Assembly: GCA_041558415.1 (NCBI GenBank)
Contig: JBFFEY010000006.1
Coordinates: forward strand, 37,978-101,977
Length of the DNA: 64,000 nt
Source of the DNA: SG8-39 sp041558415
Lineage (GTDB): Bacteria > Pseudomonadota > Gammaproteobacteria > Burkholderiales > SG8-39
Reading direction: 5' to 3'
The translations under genes were made by a program, and so were the position numbers. Under the pieces are notes generated by a model. That model did not search any database, was not told the origin of the DNA, and saw nothing but the letters and a program-made list of their open reading frames with translations. This document shows, in pieces, positions 24,060 to 32,660 of the stretch. How positions within the stretch are numbered: position 1 is the first letter of the stretch; every line of letters starts with the position of its first letter.

Positions 24060-24694
24060 CATTTGGCCCCCGCCATTGCGGCGCCCCTCGTCCGCGGGCG
24101 GACAGCGGCCTGCCGCCCGAGGGCACGGGCGACCATCTCTTCCCACAGCCCTCGCGTGTCGCTGCGAAACAGCACCTCCGCATCGGCCGGCAGCAGGTAC
24201 CAGCCCTCGCGCATGAGTTCGCTCTCGAGCTGCCCCGGCGCCCAGCCCGAAAAGCCGACGTACATGCGATAGCGCGCAGCACCGGACTCCAGCAGCTGCG
24301 CGACATTCTTCTGGTGCATGCTGAGGTAGATGCCGCGCAGCACGTGAAAGGCGCTCGACGCGGGCGGCGTCGGCGACTCGAATACCGCGACGACGCTGCG
24401 GCGCATCACCGGTCCACCGAAGTACAGCGCATCCTTGTAGTTCGCTGCCGGCAGCCCGGGTACGAGCGGCGCGAGCTCGAGCTGCGTCGGGCGGTTGAGG
24501 ATCACGCCGACGGTGCTGCCATCCGGGCGCTGCGTCACCAGCACCACGGTCTGCATGAAATTGGGATCGAGCAGATCGGGCTTCGCGACGAGCAGCGCGC
24601 CGTTCGGCTCCTCACGCTGCGGCGCCGTTTCCTCCCAGGCGAACGCCGTGCCCGCCATCGCACACCACAGCACCAGGCACAGTCGCACCATCAT
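24059..24694 (-). CDS. YqgE/AlgH family protein with signal peptide (copy 2)
   Basis: A 211-residue protein with a clear signal peptide (MMVRLCLVLWCAMAGTAFA) followed by the YqgE domain: LVAKPDLLDPNFMQTVVLVTQRPDGSTVGVILNRPTQLEL, YFGGPVMRRSVVAVF, MYVGFSGWAPGQLESELMREGWYLLPADAEVLF. It is diverged from copy 1, so the pair is not a recent duplication. Function unknown. The start is ATG 24694. Its stop lies inside the second terminator repeat. Confidence 0.85.
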   Translation of the reverse strand: MMVRLCLVLWCAMAGTAFAWEETAPQREEPNGALLVAKPDLLDPNFMQTVVLVTQRPDGSTVGVILNRPTQLELAPLVPGLPAANYKDALYFGGPVMRRSVVAVFESPTPPASSAFHVLRGIYLSMHQKNVAQLLESGAARYRMYVGFSGWAPGQLESELMREGWYLLPADAEVLFRSDTRGLWEEMVARALGRQAAVRPRTRGAAMAGAK

Positions 24695-24772
24695 GAGAGC
24701 CGCATTATGGTGGCTGCCCTTGCGCGGCGGCAAACGTATACTGCGAGCCTTTCGCGGCGAGGAGCGTGCGGC

Positions 24773-25540
24773 ATGTATCGTCCTTTCGATCTCAGCGGCC
24801 GCAGTGCGGTCGTCACCGGCGGCAACGGCGGCATCGGCTACGGCATGGCCAAGGCGCTGCTCGACGCGGGCGCGCGGGTCGCGATCTGGGGTTCGAACCC
24901 GGAAAAGACCACCAAGGCCAAATCGATGCTCGCCGCCGAGGCGGGTCCGGTCGAGGCCTTCGTCTGCGACGTGACCGACGAGGCGCAGGTAGCAAAGGCC
25001 TTTGCCGACTCGGTCGCTGTGCTCGGCAAGGTCGACGCCTGTTTCGCCAACGCCGGCGTCTCGGCGCGGCCCACGCCGCTGCTCGACATGACGCTGGAGG
25101 AGTTCCGTCGCGTGCTGCGCGTGAACCTGGAGGGTACCTTTCTCACGTTTCGCGCCGCCGCGCGCCACATGGTCGAGCACGGCGCGGGCGGGGTGCTGGT
25201 GTCGACGGCGAGTACGGCCGCGATCGAGGGCGCGGCGCGCAACAGCCACTACGGCGCGTCGAAGGGCGGCCTGACGGCCTACGTGCGCGCGCTGGCCGTC
25301 GAGCTGGCGCGCTACCGCATCCGCGTCAATGCGATCCTGCCGGGCTGGATCGAGACCGAGATGACGGCGCGTGCGATGAGCGACGAAAAGTTCCGTGCCG
25401 CCGTGCTGCCGCGCATTCCGGCGCGCCGCTGGGGCACCTGGGACGATTTCGGCGGCATCGCCGTGTATCTGATGAGCGACGCCTCTGCCTATCACACCGG
25501 CGAGCAGATCGTCATCGACGGCGGCTATACCAAGTTCTGA
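24773..25540 (+). CDS. short-chain dehydrogenase/reductase (SDR)
   Basis: A 255-residue classical SDR: nucleotide loop TGGNGGIGYG, NAG motif CFANAGVSARP, catalytic Ser in STASTAA, the YxxxK pair in HYGASKGG, and a C-terminal GEQIVIDGGYTKF. It probably oxidises or reduces a hydroxy/keto substrate with NAD(P)H; the substrate cannot be told. ATG 24773 follows GAGGAGCG. It is transcribed away from YqgE copy 2. Confidence 0.88.
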   Translation: MYRPFDLSGRSAVVTGGNGGIGYGMAKALLDAGARVAIWGSNPEKTTKAKSMLAAEAGPVEAFVCDVTDEAQVAKAFADSVAVLGKVDACFANAGVSARPTPLLDMTLEEFRRVLRVNLEGTFLTFRAAARHMVEHGAGGVLVSTASTAAIEGAARNSHYGASKGGLTAYVRALAVELARYRIRVNAILPGWIETEMTARAMSDEKFRAAVLPRIPARRWGTWDDFGGIAVYLMSDASAYHTGEQIVIDGGYTKF

Positions 25541-25657
25541 CCTGAGTCAATCGCGCGCGGCGCCAAAGGAGTAGCTTGAATAGCTGCGGCCGAGTGAGGC
25601 CGGTCCAAGCGCCGGTTTCCCGCAGTCCGTTCAACCGTTCTTTCATTGGAGTCGCAT

Positions 25658-26191
25658 ATGCGCAGTGTCATTCGCTGGTTTGCCACCGGTTTTCTTTCGT
25701 TCGCCTTCGCCGTGCCGCTCGTGGGGGCCGAGGAGGTCAGCAGCGCCGATGTCAAGAAAACCATCGCAGCGTTCGAGTTCAAGGACCCGTCGATGAAGAC
25801 GCGCTTCAAGCGCGCGCACGGTTATGCGGTCTTCCCGACCATCGGCAAGGGCGGCCTGATCGTCGGCGGCGGCGCGGGCGACGGCCACGTCTTCGAGCGC
25901 GGCCGGCTGCTCGGCACCGCGAGCGTCACACAGATCACGGTCGGCTTGCAGGCCGGCGTCCAGGAGTTCAGCGAAGTGATCTTCTTCCAGAACAAGGCTG
26001 CGCTCGACCGCTTCACCGCGGGCAAGTTCGAGCTCTCGGCCAATGCGTCGGCGATCATTGCCAAGGCGGGCGCCTCCGGCACCGCGGACTATCGCGACGG
26101 CGTGGTCGTATTCACCATGGCGAAGGAAGGTGCCATGGTCGAGGCCGCCGTGGGCGGGCAGAAGTTCAGCTTCCAGTCGAAGGTGAAGTAG
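25658..26191 (+). CDS. exported SYLF/Ysc84-domain lipid-binding protein
   Basis: A 177-residue protein with a signal peptide (MRSVIRWFATGFLSFAFAVPLVGA). The SYLF domain shows FKDPSMKTRFKRAHGYAVFPTIGKGGLIVGGGAGDGHVFERG, TVGLQAGVQEFSEVIFFQNKAALDRF and AKEGAMVEAAVGGQKF. The domain binds phosphoinositides in eukaryotes; bacterial exported forms are of unknown role. ATG 25658 has a TTGGAGT ribosome site. Confidence 0.85.
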   Translation: MRSVIRWFATGFLSFAFAVPLVGAEEVSSADVKKTIAAFEFKDPSMKTRFKRAHGYAVFPTIGKGGLIVGGGAGDGHVFERGRLLGTASVTQITVGLQAGVQEFSEVIFFQNKAALDRFTAGKFELSANASAIIAKAGASGTADYRDGVVVFTMAKEGAMVEAAVGGQKFSFQSKVK

Positions 26192-26231
26192 CCGCCGCGG
26201 CGCCGGCGCTCAGCGTCGCGGCGCGCCGGGT

Positions 26232-27431
26232 TCAGTTGAACGCCGCGATGCCCGTCATTGCGCGCCCGAGGATCAGCGCGTGGATGTCGTGCGTGCCCTC
26301 GTAGGTGTTCACCACCTCGAGGTTGACGAGGTGGCGCGCGACGCCGAACTCGTCGGAAATGCCGTTGCCGCCCATCATGTCGCGCGCCAGGCGCGCGATG
26401 TCGAGCGCCTTGCCGCAGGAGTTGCGCTTCAGGATCGAGGTCGTCTCGACCGCTGCGGTGCCCTCGTCCTTCATGCGGCCGAGGCGCAGGCAGCCCTGCA
26501 GCCCGAGCGTGATCTCGGTTTGCATGTCGGCGAGCTTCTTCTGGATGAGCTGGTTCGCTGCCAGCGGGCGGCCGAACTGCTTGCGATCGAGCACGTACTG
26601 CCGCGCGCGGTGCCAGCAGTCCTCCGCCGCGCCGAGCGCGCCCCAGGCGATGCCGTAGCGTGCGGAATTGAGGCAGGTGAAGGGGCCCTTCAGGCCGCGC
26701 ACCTCGGGAAAGGCGTTTTCCTCCGGGCAGAAGACGCTGTCCATCACCACTTCGCCGGTGATCGAGGCGCGCAGGCCCACCTTGCCGTGGATCGCCGGCG
26801 CGGACAGCCCCTTGGCGCCCTTGTCGAGGACGAAGCCGCGGATCGCGCCTTCGTCGTCCTTCGCCCAGACGACGAACACGTCGGCGATCGGCGAATTCGA
26901 GATCCACATCTTCTGACCGGTGAGCGCATAGCCGCCGTCGACCTTCTTCGCGCGCGTGCTCATCGAACCCGGGTCGGAGCCGTGGTTCGGCTCGGTGAGG
27001 CCGAAGCAGCCGATCCACTCGCCAGAGGCCAGCTTCGGCAGGTATTTCTGCTTCGTCGCCTCGTTGCCGAACGCGTAGATCGGCAGCATGACCAGCGAGG
27101 ACTGCACGCTCATCATCGAGCGGTAGCCCGAATCGACGCGCTCGACTTCGCGCGCGATGAGGCCATAGCTGACGTAATTGAGTTCCGGGCCGCCGTACTG
27201 CGCGGGGATCGTCGGGCCGAGCAGGCCGAGCTCGCCCATTTCGCGGAAGATCGACGGGTCACTGGATTCGCTGCGGAACATCTCGAGCACGCGCGGCGCG
27301 AGCTTGTCCTGGCAGTAGGCGGCGGCGGCGTCGCGCACCATGCGCTCGTCCTCGCTGAGCTGGTCGTTGAGCAGCAGCGGGTCGTCCCAGACGAACGCTG
27401 CCTTGGCCTTGGGTTTCTCGGGCGCATTCAT
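26232..27431 (-). CDS. gcdH: glutaryl-CoA dehydrogenase
   Basis: A 399-residue acyl-CoA dehydrogenase of the decarboxylating glutaryl-CoA type. It shows QYGGPELNYVSYGLIAREVERVDSGYRS, FGLTEPNHGSDPGSM, TGQKMWISNSPIADVFVVWA, and the catalytic Glu in NTYEGTHDIHALILGRA. It converts glutaryl-CoA to crotonyl-CoA and CO2. It is the last of three leftward acyl-CoA genes, with an 8-base-spaced GAGG site and a 10-base gap from the thiolase. Lysine, tryptophan or benzoyl-CoA breakdown all feed this step. Confidence 0.92.
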   Translation of the reverse strand: MNAPEKPKAKAAFVWDDPLLLNDQLSEDERMVRDAAAAYCQDKLAPRVLEMFRSESSDPSIFREMGELGLLGPTIPAQYGGPELNYVSYGLIAREVERVDSGYRSMMSVQSSLVMLPIYAFGNEATKQKYLPKLASGEWIGCFGLTEPNHGSDPGSMSTRAKKVDGGYALTGQKMWISNSPIADVFVVWAKDDEGAIRGFVLDKGAKGLSAPAIHGKVGLRASITGEVVMDSVFCPEENAFPEVRGLKGPFTCLNSARYGIAWGALGAAEDCWHRARQYVLDRKQFGRPLAANQLIQKKLADMQTEITLGLQGCLRLGRMKDEGTAAVETTSILKRNSCGKALDIARLARDMMGGNGISDEFGVARHLVNLEVVNTYEGTHDIHALILGRAMTGIAAFN

Positions 27432-27441
27432 GTCGTTTGCC

Positions 27442-28650
27442 TCAGTTCATTTTCTCGAGAATCACGGCGAGACCCTGGCCCACGCCGATGCACAGCGAGA
27501 CCGCCGCGTAACGCGCGCCACTCTGCTGCATCTCGCGCGCCACGGTCAGCGCGAGGCGCGCGCCGGAGCAGCCGAGCGGGTGGCCGATGGCGATCGCGCC
27601 GCCGTTCGGGTTGACACGCGGGTCCTTGAAGTCGACTTTCAGGAGCTTGAGGCAGCCAAGCACCTGACTGGCGAAGGCCTCGTTGATCTCGATGATGTCC
27701 ATGTCCTTGAGCGCGAGGCCCGCGCGCTCGAGCGCGAGCGGGATCGCGTAGGCCGGGCCAACGCCCATGATGCGCGGCTCGACGGCAGCCGAGGCGGCGG
27801 CGCGGATGCGCACCAGCGGCTTTTTACCCTTCTTCTCACCCCAGCCGCGGCTGCCGACGACGAGCGCCGCCGCGCCGTCGTTCACGCCCGAGGCGTTGCC
27901 GGCGGTGACCACGCCGCCTTCGAACAGCGGCTTGAGCTTGGCGAGCGCCTCGAGCGTTGCGTCGCGCCGCGGGTGCTCGTCACGCGCGACCGATTCTGGC
28001 GCGGCATCCTTTTTCTTCGCCGGCAGCGTGATCGGCAGGATCTCGCTCTCGTAGAAGCCTTCCTGCTCGGCCTTGGCGTACTTAACTTGGGAGGCGAGCG
28101 CGAAGGCGTCGGCCTCCTCGCGCGTGATGCCGAAGTCCTTGGCGACGTTGTCGCCGGTCTGCGGCATGGCGTGGTCGCCGTACTGCTTGGCGAAGCGCGG
28201 GTTGGTGAAGCGCGAGCCGATCGTGGTGTCGTACATCTTGACGTTGCGGCTGTAGGGGCTGTCCGCCTTGCCCATGACGTAGGGCGCGCGGGTCATGCTC
28301 TCGACGCCGCCGGCGATGTACAGATCGCCCTCGCCGCAAGTGATCGCGCGCGCCGCATCGGTGATCGCCTGCAGGCCGCTCGCGCACAAGCGGTTGACCG
28401 TCACGCCCGGCACCGTCGGCGGCAGGCCGGAGAGCAGCGCGGCGAAGCGCGCGACGTTGCGGCAGTCCTCGCCGGCCTGGGTCACGCAGCCCAGCACCAC
28501 GTCGCTGATCTCTTCGGGCGCGAGGGCGTTGCGCGCGACCACTTCCTTGATCACCTCGCCGGCGAGGTCGTCCGGCCGCACCGGGGCGAGCTTTCCGGCG
28601 TGGCGGCCGATGGGGGAGCGCAGTCCGTCGTAGATGTAGGCATCGAGCAT
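27442..28650 (-). CDS. acetyl-CoA C-acyltransferase (thiolase)
   Basis: A 402-residue degradative thiolase. The nucleophilic Cys is in VNRLCASGLQAI (~residue 92); EINEAFASQVLGCLK and GGAIAIGHPLGCSGARLALT hold the His and second Cys. It cleaves 3-ketoacyl-CoA; the N-terminus (IYDGLRSPIGRHAGKLAPVRPDDLAG) resembles PcaF/PaaJ 3-oxoadipyl-CoA thiolases. The ATG at 28650 has an AGAGAGG ribosome site, so the longer open frame to 28803 is rejected. The neighbours suggest acetoacetyl-CoA or 3-oxoadipyl-CoA as substrate. Confidence 0.92.
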   Translation of the reverse strand: MLDAYIYDGLRSPIGRHAGKLAPVRPDDLAGEVIKEVVARNALAPEEISDVVLGCVTQAGEDCRNVARFAALLSGLPPTVPGVTVNRLCASGLQAITDAARAITCGEGDLYIAGGVESMTRAPYVMGKADSPYSRNVKMYDTTIGSRFTNPRFAKQYGDHAMPQTGDNVAKDFGITREEADAFALASQVKYAKAEQEGFYESEILPITLPAKKKDAAPESVARDEHPRRDATLEALAKLKPLFEGGVVTAGNASGVNDGAAALVVGSRGWGEKKGKKPLVRIRAAASAAVEPRIMGVGPAYAIPLALERAGLALKDMDIIEINEAFASQVLGCLKLLKVDFKDPRVNPNGGAIAIGHPLGCSGARLALTVAREMQQSGARYAAVSLCIGVGQGLAVILEKMN

Positions 28651-28666
28651 GGCAGCCTCTCTGGAT

Positions 28667-30178
28667 TCAGGATTCCGGGGTGAGCAGGGAAACGCCGAGG
28701 CGCGCGCGGCGGCGCAGCCATGGGCTCGGGCGGTAGCGCGGCTCCTGGTAAAGCGCGTGCATGGCCTCGAGGATGGTGAGAATCTTCGCCGCACCGATAG
28801 CATCGCCCATGGCGAGCGGTCCCTTCGGGTAGTTCAGGCCGAGCATCACGGCGCGGTCGAGATCCTCGGGCGTGGCGATGCGCTGCTGCACGATGTCGCA
28901 GCCGACGTTGACGATGTGCGCGACGACGCGCTGCGCGACGAAGCCGGCCGAATCGCGGATCAGCGAAACCGGCACGCCGTCGGCGGCGAGCAGGCCGTGC
29001 GCCGCGTCGCGCATCTCGGGCCGGGTGAGCGGCGTGGTCATCAGCGTGCGCCGCTTGGCAAAGCCGAAAAGCGGATCGACGGCGATGGTGCGCGCGGGGT
29101 CGAGATGCAGCTGCAGCGCAGTCGTGGTCGCGTCCTGGCCGAGCGGCGCGACGAGGCAGACGACGTCCGCCGGCGGCTTGGCGCCGGTGTCGACGCGCGC
29201 GCCGAGCGCGCCGGCGAGCTCGGCGAGCGCCGGCGCGTTCGGCGCGACCCAGACGCGCTCGGCCTTGCGCGGCGGCACCGGCTGCTCGGGCAGCTTCTCC
29301 GCGCCGTCCTTGCCGTAGACGTACCAGCCGCGCCCGGTCTTGCGTCCGAGCAGGCCCGCGGCGACGCGCGGCTCGAGCAGGTACGAGGGCCGGTAGCGCG
29401 GCTCCTCGAAATACTGCTGGTAGAGCGACTGCATGACGCCGTAATGCACGTCGAGACCGACCAGGTCCATCAGGCCGAAGGGGCCGAGACGGAAACCCGC
29501 CGCGTCGACCAGGATGCGGTCGATCGTCGCGAAGTCGGCGACGCCTTCGGTGAGCACGCGCATCGATTCGGGCGTATAGCCGCGCCCGGCGTGGTTGACG
29601 ACGAAACCCGGCGTGTCCTTGCAGCGCACCGGCGTGTGGCCGAAGCGCCGCGCTAGGGCGGCGAGTGCTTCGCCGACCCAGGGCTCGGTGAGTGCGCCGT
29701 CGACGACCTCGACGATCTTCATCACCGGCACCGGATTGAAGAAGTGATAGCCCGCGACCCGGCCCGGCGTCATGCAGGCCGCGGCCATTGCCGTCACCGA
29801 CAGCGACGAGGTGTTCGAGGCGAGCACGCAGTCCTCGCCGACGATGCCCTCGAGCTCGCGGAACAGGGCGCGTTTCGCGTCCAGATCCTCGACGATCGCC
29901 TCGACGACGATGTGGCAAGCGGTGAATTCCGCCACGCTCGCGGCGATCTCGATGCGCGCCACCGCCGCATCGGCCGCAGCCTGTTCGACGCGCCCCTTCT
30001 GCACCAGGCCGGCCAGCGCCTTGGCGATCGCGTCGCGCGCCGCCTGCGCCGCACCCGGCTTGGCATCGAACACCTGCACGCGGGCGCCGCACTGGGCGAG
30101 GACCTGCGCGATGCCGCGTCCCATGGTGCCGCTGCCGACGACGCCGGCGCACAGGTCCTTGCGATTGGGGTCCAGCAT
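28667..30178 (-). CDS. 3-hydroxyacyl-CoA dehydrogenase, PaaH type
   Basis: A 503-residue protein: NAD-binding Rossmann domain (GVVGSGTMGRGIAQVLAQ at 13-30), NTSSLSVTAMA, the catalytic-region GYHFFNPVPVMKIVEVV and a C-terminal domain present twice (GFVVNHAGRGYTPESMRVLTEGVADFATIDRI, then SAGFVAQRVVAHIVNVGCDIVQQRIATPEDLDRA). The doubled C-terminal domain and length match PaaH of phenylacetate degradation. It heads the leftward set with thiolase and glutaryl-CoA dehydrogenase. Confidence 0.9.
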   Translation of the reverse strand: MLDPNRKDLCAGVVGSGTMGRGIAQVLAQCGARVQVFDAKPGAAQAARDAIAKALAGLVQKGRVEQAAADAAVARIEIAASVAEFTACHIVVEAIVEDLDAKRALFRELEGIVGEDCVLASNTSSLSVTAMAAACMTPGRVAGYHFFNPVPVMKIVEVVDGALTEPWVGEALAALARRFGHTPVRCKDTPGFVVNHAGRGYTPESMRVLTEGVADFATIDRILVDAAGFRLGPFGLMDLVGLDVHYGVMQSLYQQYFEEPRYRPSYLLEPRVAAGLLGRKTGRGWYVYGKDGAEKLPEQPVPPRKAERVWVAPNAPALAELAGALGARVDTGAKPPADVVCLVAPLGQDATTTALQLHLDPARTIAVDPLFGFAKRRTLMTTPLTRPEMRDAAHGLLAADGVPVSLIRDSAGFVAQRVVAHIVNVGCDIVQQRIATPEDLDRAVMLGLNYPKGPLAMGDAIGAAKILTILEAMHALYQEPRYRPSPWLRRRARLGVSLLTPES

Positions 30179-30276
30179 GACAGCCTCTCGCCGATCGGCA
30201 CTGGGGAAGCCGGATTTTACCGGCGCACCGGGGTCGCGTGGCCGGCGCGGGGCGAAACCGCGGCCCCGGCGGCTGC

Positions 30277-30305
30277 TTGCCGGAGTCCGGCCGGCGGGCT
30301 ATAAC
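30277..30305 (+). promoter_or_regulatory. possible sigma-70 promoter for the usp operon
   Basis: TTGCCG (30277-30282), exactly 17 bases, then TATAAC (30300-30305), 35 bases before the GTG start at 30340. The -10 matches five of six consensus bases and is the only AT-rich patch in the gap. Confidence 0.5.
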
Positions 30306-30339
30306 GCGCTCCAGGGGACGCGAGAGCGAAGGAGGGCCC

Positions 30340-30780
30340 GTGAAATACCAGAAGATCCTGCTTGCCTACAACGGATCGGAGGACGGCAAGCGCGCGCTGG
30401 TCGAGTGCGGCGAGCTCGCCAACTTCCTCGGCGCCGAGACCCACCTGCTCGCCGTGGCCAGCATGCCGCCGAGCCTGTTCCTGACCGAGGGCTTCGTCCC
30501 CGAAGAGCTGCTCGAAGAGGAGAAAAAGCGCACCCAGGCGGTGCTCGACGAGGGAATCCGCGCGCTGCGCGACAAGGGCTTCAACGCCACTGGGCACCTC
30601 GCGGTCGGCGAGCCGGTCGAGGAGATCTGCCGCCTCGCGAAGGAGCTGGGTTGCGATCTGATCGTCGTCGGGCACAACCAGAACACCTCGTTCGCCGCGC
30701 GCTGGTGGAAGGGCTCGGTCGGTGCAACCTTGTCCGACTACGCGCCCTGCAGCCTGCTGATCGCGTTGTCGCGCAGCTGA
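30340..30780 (+). CDS. universal stress protein (UspA family)
   Basis: A 146-residue single-domain Usp: KYQKILLAYNGSEDGKRALVECGELANFL at the start and LIVVGHNQNTSFAARWWKGSVGATLSDYAPCSLLIAL at the end, containing the G-rich ATP-binding-type motif. The GTG at 30340 follows a strong GGAGGG site (30331-30336). Its TGA overlaps a CTG that appears to start the next gene. It probably acts in general stress; partners are not known. Confidence 0.88.
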   Translation: MKYQKILLAYNGSEDGKRALVECGELANFLGAETHLLAVASMPPSLFLTEGFVPEELLEEEKKRTQAVLDEGIRALRDKGFNATGHLAVGEPVEEICRLAKELGCDLIVVGHNQNTSFAARWWKGSVGATLSDYAPCSLLIALSRS

Positions 30781-32642
30781 AGCGTCTCGCTCTCCGCAGC
30801 GCCGCGATCGCGCTGCTGGCCAGCGTACTCGCGGCGACGCTTGCGCGCAGCGAGTGGCACCGCACGCTGGAAAACCTGTACGTTGACAGCTGGCACCTGC
30901 TCGCCGGCCAGCGCTACGCGCCGCGACACACCGCACTCGTCGTCGCCGACGACGCCACGCTGGCGCTGCTGAAGGACGACCCGCTCGCCTTCTGGGCGCC
31001 GCATTTCGGCCACGTACTCGAGGTGCTGATGCGTGCGGGCGCGAAGGTGGTGGGCTTCGACTTTCTTTACCTGGTGAGCGCCGAGGGCTGGCTGCGCAAG
31101 CTCGAGCTGCCGGACAGCGCGGCGAGCCGCAGCTACGATGCCCCGCTGCGCGCCGCGCTGGCGCAGGGGCGCACGGTGCTGATCACGCAGCTGGTCGAAC
31201 GCGGCGACGGCCGGCCGGAACTGCTGCTGCCGCCGCCGGAGCAGCTGCTGCTCCTGCCGCGTGGCGTTCACGATCTCGGCGTCGCCAACCTGCACCCCGA
31301 CGCGGACAAGCACGTGCGGCACTTCTATCCGTCGATTGCCGCCGACGCGGAAGTTCCCGGCCTGAGCCTCGGCCTGCAGCTCGCGCTGCGCATGGTCGAC
31401 GCCGACCCGACGCTGGCTGCCTGGGAGATTGGCGGGGTTCGCTTGACGCGTGCGCCCGAGCCGCGCGCGATCGGCTTTGCCGGTCCGCCGGGCACCGTTC
31501 CCGCGCTGTCGATGGCGCGCCTGCTCGCGCCCGGTGCGCTCGAGGATCCGCAGGTGCGCGCGCTGAAGGGGCGCGCGGTGATCCTGGCGGCGGACAACAG
31601 CGGCACGCCGGACCGGCACTTCACGCCGTATTCGCGCGGACCGCGCTCGGCGCAGATGTCGGGCGCTGAAATCCAGGCCAATATCGTCGAGACGCTGCTC
31701 GGCGCGGACACGCCGCGCGCGGCGGGCGCGTTCGGCCGTTGGGCCTGGCTGCTCGCCGTCGGCGGGCTCGGCAGCTGGCTGTTCCTGCGCGTCGGCGCGG
31801 GCGCGGGAGCGGCGATCGGCCTGGCGCTCGGCGCTGCCGTCGCACTCGCCGGCTACGCGCTGTTCGAGGCCAACTGGCTGCTGCCGGTCGCCGAGCCGCA
31901 GGTCGCGCTGCTCGGCGCCTATCTCATGACGCTCGGCCTGCGCTTCACTGGCGAGGCGCGCGCGCGTGCGCAGCTGCGCAGCCTGTTCGGACGCTACGTA
32001 TCGGACGAAGTGGTGGAAAAGCTGCTGTTCCAGGCCGAGCGCCCCGACCTGGAGGGCGAGACTGCGACGGTGACCGTGCTGTTCTGCGACATCCGCGAGT
32101 TCACCGCGATGTCGGAGAAGCTCACGGCCCACGAGACGGTCGAGATGCTGAACGCGTACTTCGGCCGTGTCTGCGAGCCGATCCTGGCGCAGGGCGGCAC
32201 CGTCGACAAGTTCATCGGCGACGCCGTGATGGCGGTGTTCGGCGCGCCGGTCGCGCACGCGGACCATGCGCGGCGCGCGCTGCGCGCCGCGCTCGGCATG
32301 GCGGCCGAGGCCGCCGCTTTCCGCGACTGGATGCGTGCGCGCTTCGCCGATCGCGGGCTGCCGGCGTTCGCCATCGGCGTCGGGCTGCATACCGGCGAGG
32401 CGCTGATCGGCGACGTCGGCACGTCCCGGCGAAGGGAGTTCACCGCGATCGGCGACACGGTCAACATCGCGTCGCGCCTCGAAGGTGCGACCAAGGCACT
32501 CGGCTGCACCGTCGTGGCGAGCGAGGCGACCCTGAGCGCCGCGGGCGGCGGCGTGCGAACGGGTAAACTGGAGACCCTGCAGGTCAGGGGCCGCGCCGCA
32601 GCGATCCGGGTGTTCGAGGTGACCGCGGTCGATCCGCAATAG
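30777..32642 (+). CDS. CHASE2-domain class III adenylate/guanylate cyclase
   Basis: About 621 residues. A membrane anchor (~5-22) is followed by an extracytoplasmic CHASE2 sensor (~25-320), a run of about three membrane helices (~325-390) and a C-terminal class III cyclase. The catalytic residues are present: metal Asp in VTVLFCDIREFTAM, substrate Lys in VDKFIGDAVMAVF, and FTAIGDTVNIASRLEGATK. It should make cAMP or cGMP in response to an envelope signal. No ATG, GTG or TTG sits at the right place; CTG 30777, overlapping the usp TGA as CTGA, gives a normal N-terminus. GTG 30705 is the nearest alternative. Confidence 0.87.
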   Translation: MKRLALRSAAIALLASVLAATLARSEWHRTLENLYVDSWHLLAGQRYAPRHTALVVADDATLALLKDDPLAFWAPHFGHVLEVLMRAGAKVVGFDFLYLVSAEGWLRKLELPDSAASRSYDAPLRAALAQGRTVLITQLVERGDGRPELLLPPPEQLLLLPRGVHDLGVANLHPDADKHVRHFYPSIAADAEVPGLSLGLQLALRMVDADPTLAAWEIGGVRLTRAPEPRAIGFAGPPGTVPALSMARLLAPGALEDPQVRALKGRAVILAADNSGTPDRHFTPYSRGPRSAQMSGAEIQANIVETLLGADTPRAAGAFGRWAWLLAVGGLGSWLFLRVGAGAGAAIGLALGAAVALAGYALFEANWLLPVAEPQVALLGAYLMTLGLRFTGEARARAQLRSLFGRYVSDEVVEKLLFQAERPDLEGETATVTVLFCDIREFTAMSEKLTAHETVEMLNAYFGRVCEPILAQGGTVDKFIGDAVMAVFGAPVAHADHARRALRAALGMAAEAAAFRDWMRARFADRGLPAFAIGVGLHTGEALIGDVGTSRRREFTAIGDTVNIASRLEGATKALGCTVVASEATLSAAGGGVRTGKLETLQVRGRAAAIRVFEVTAVDPQ

Positions 32643-32660
32643 GCAATCAACGGGGAGGCT

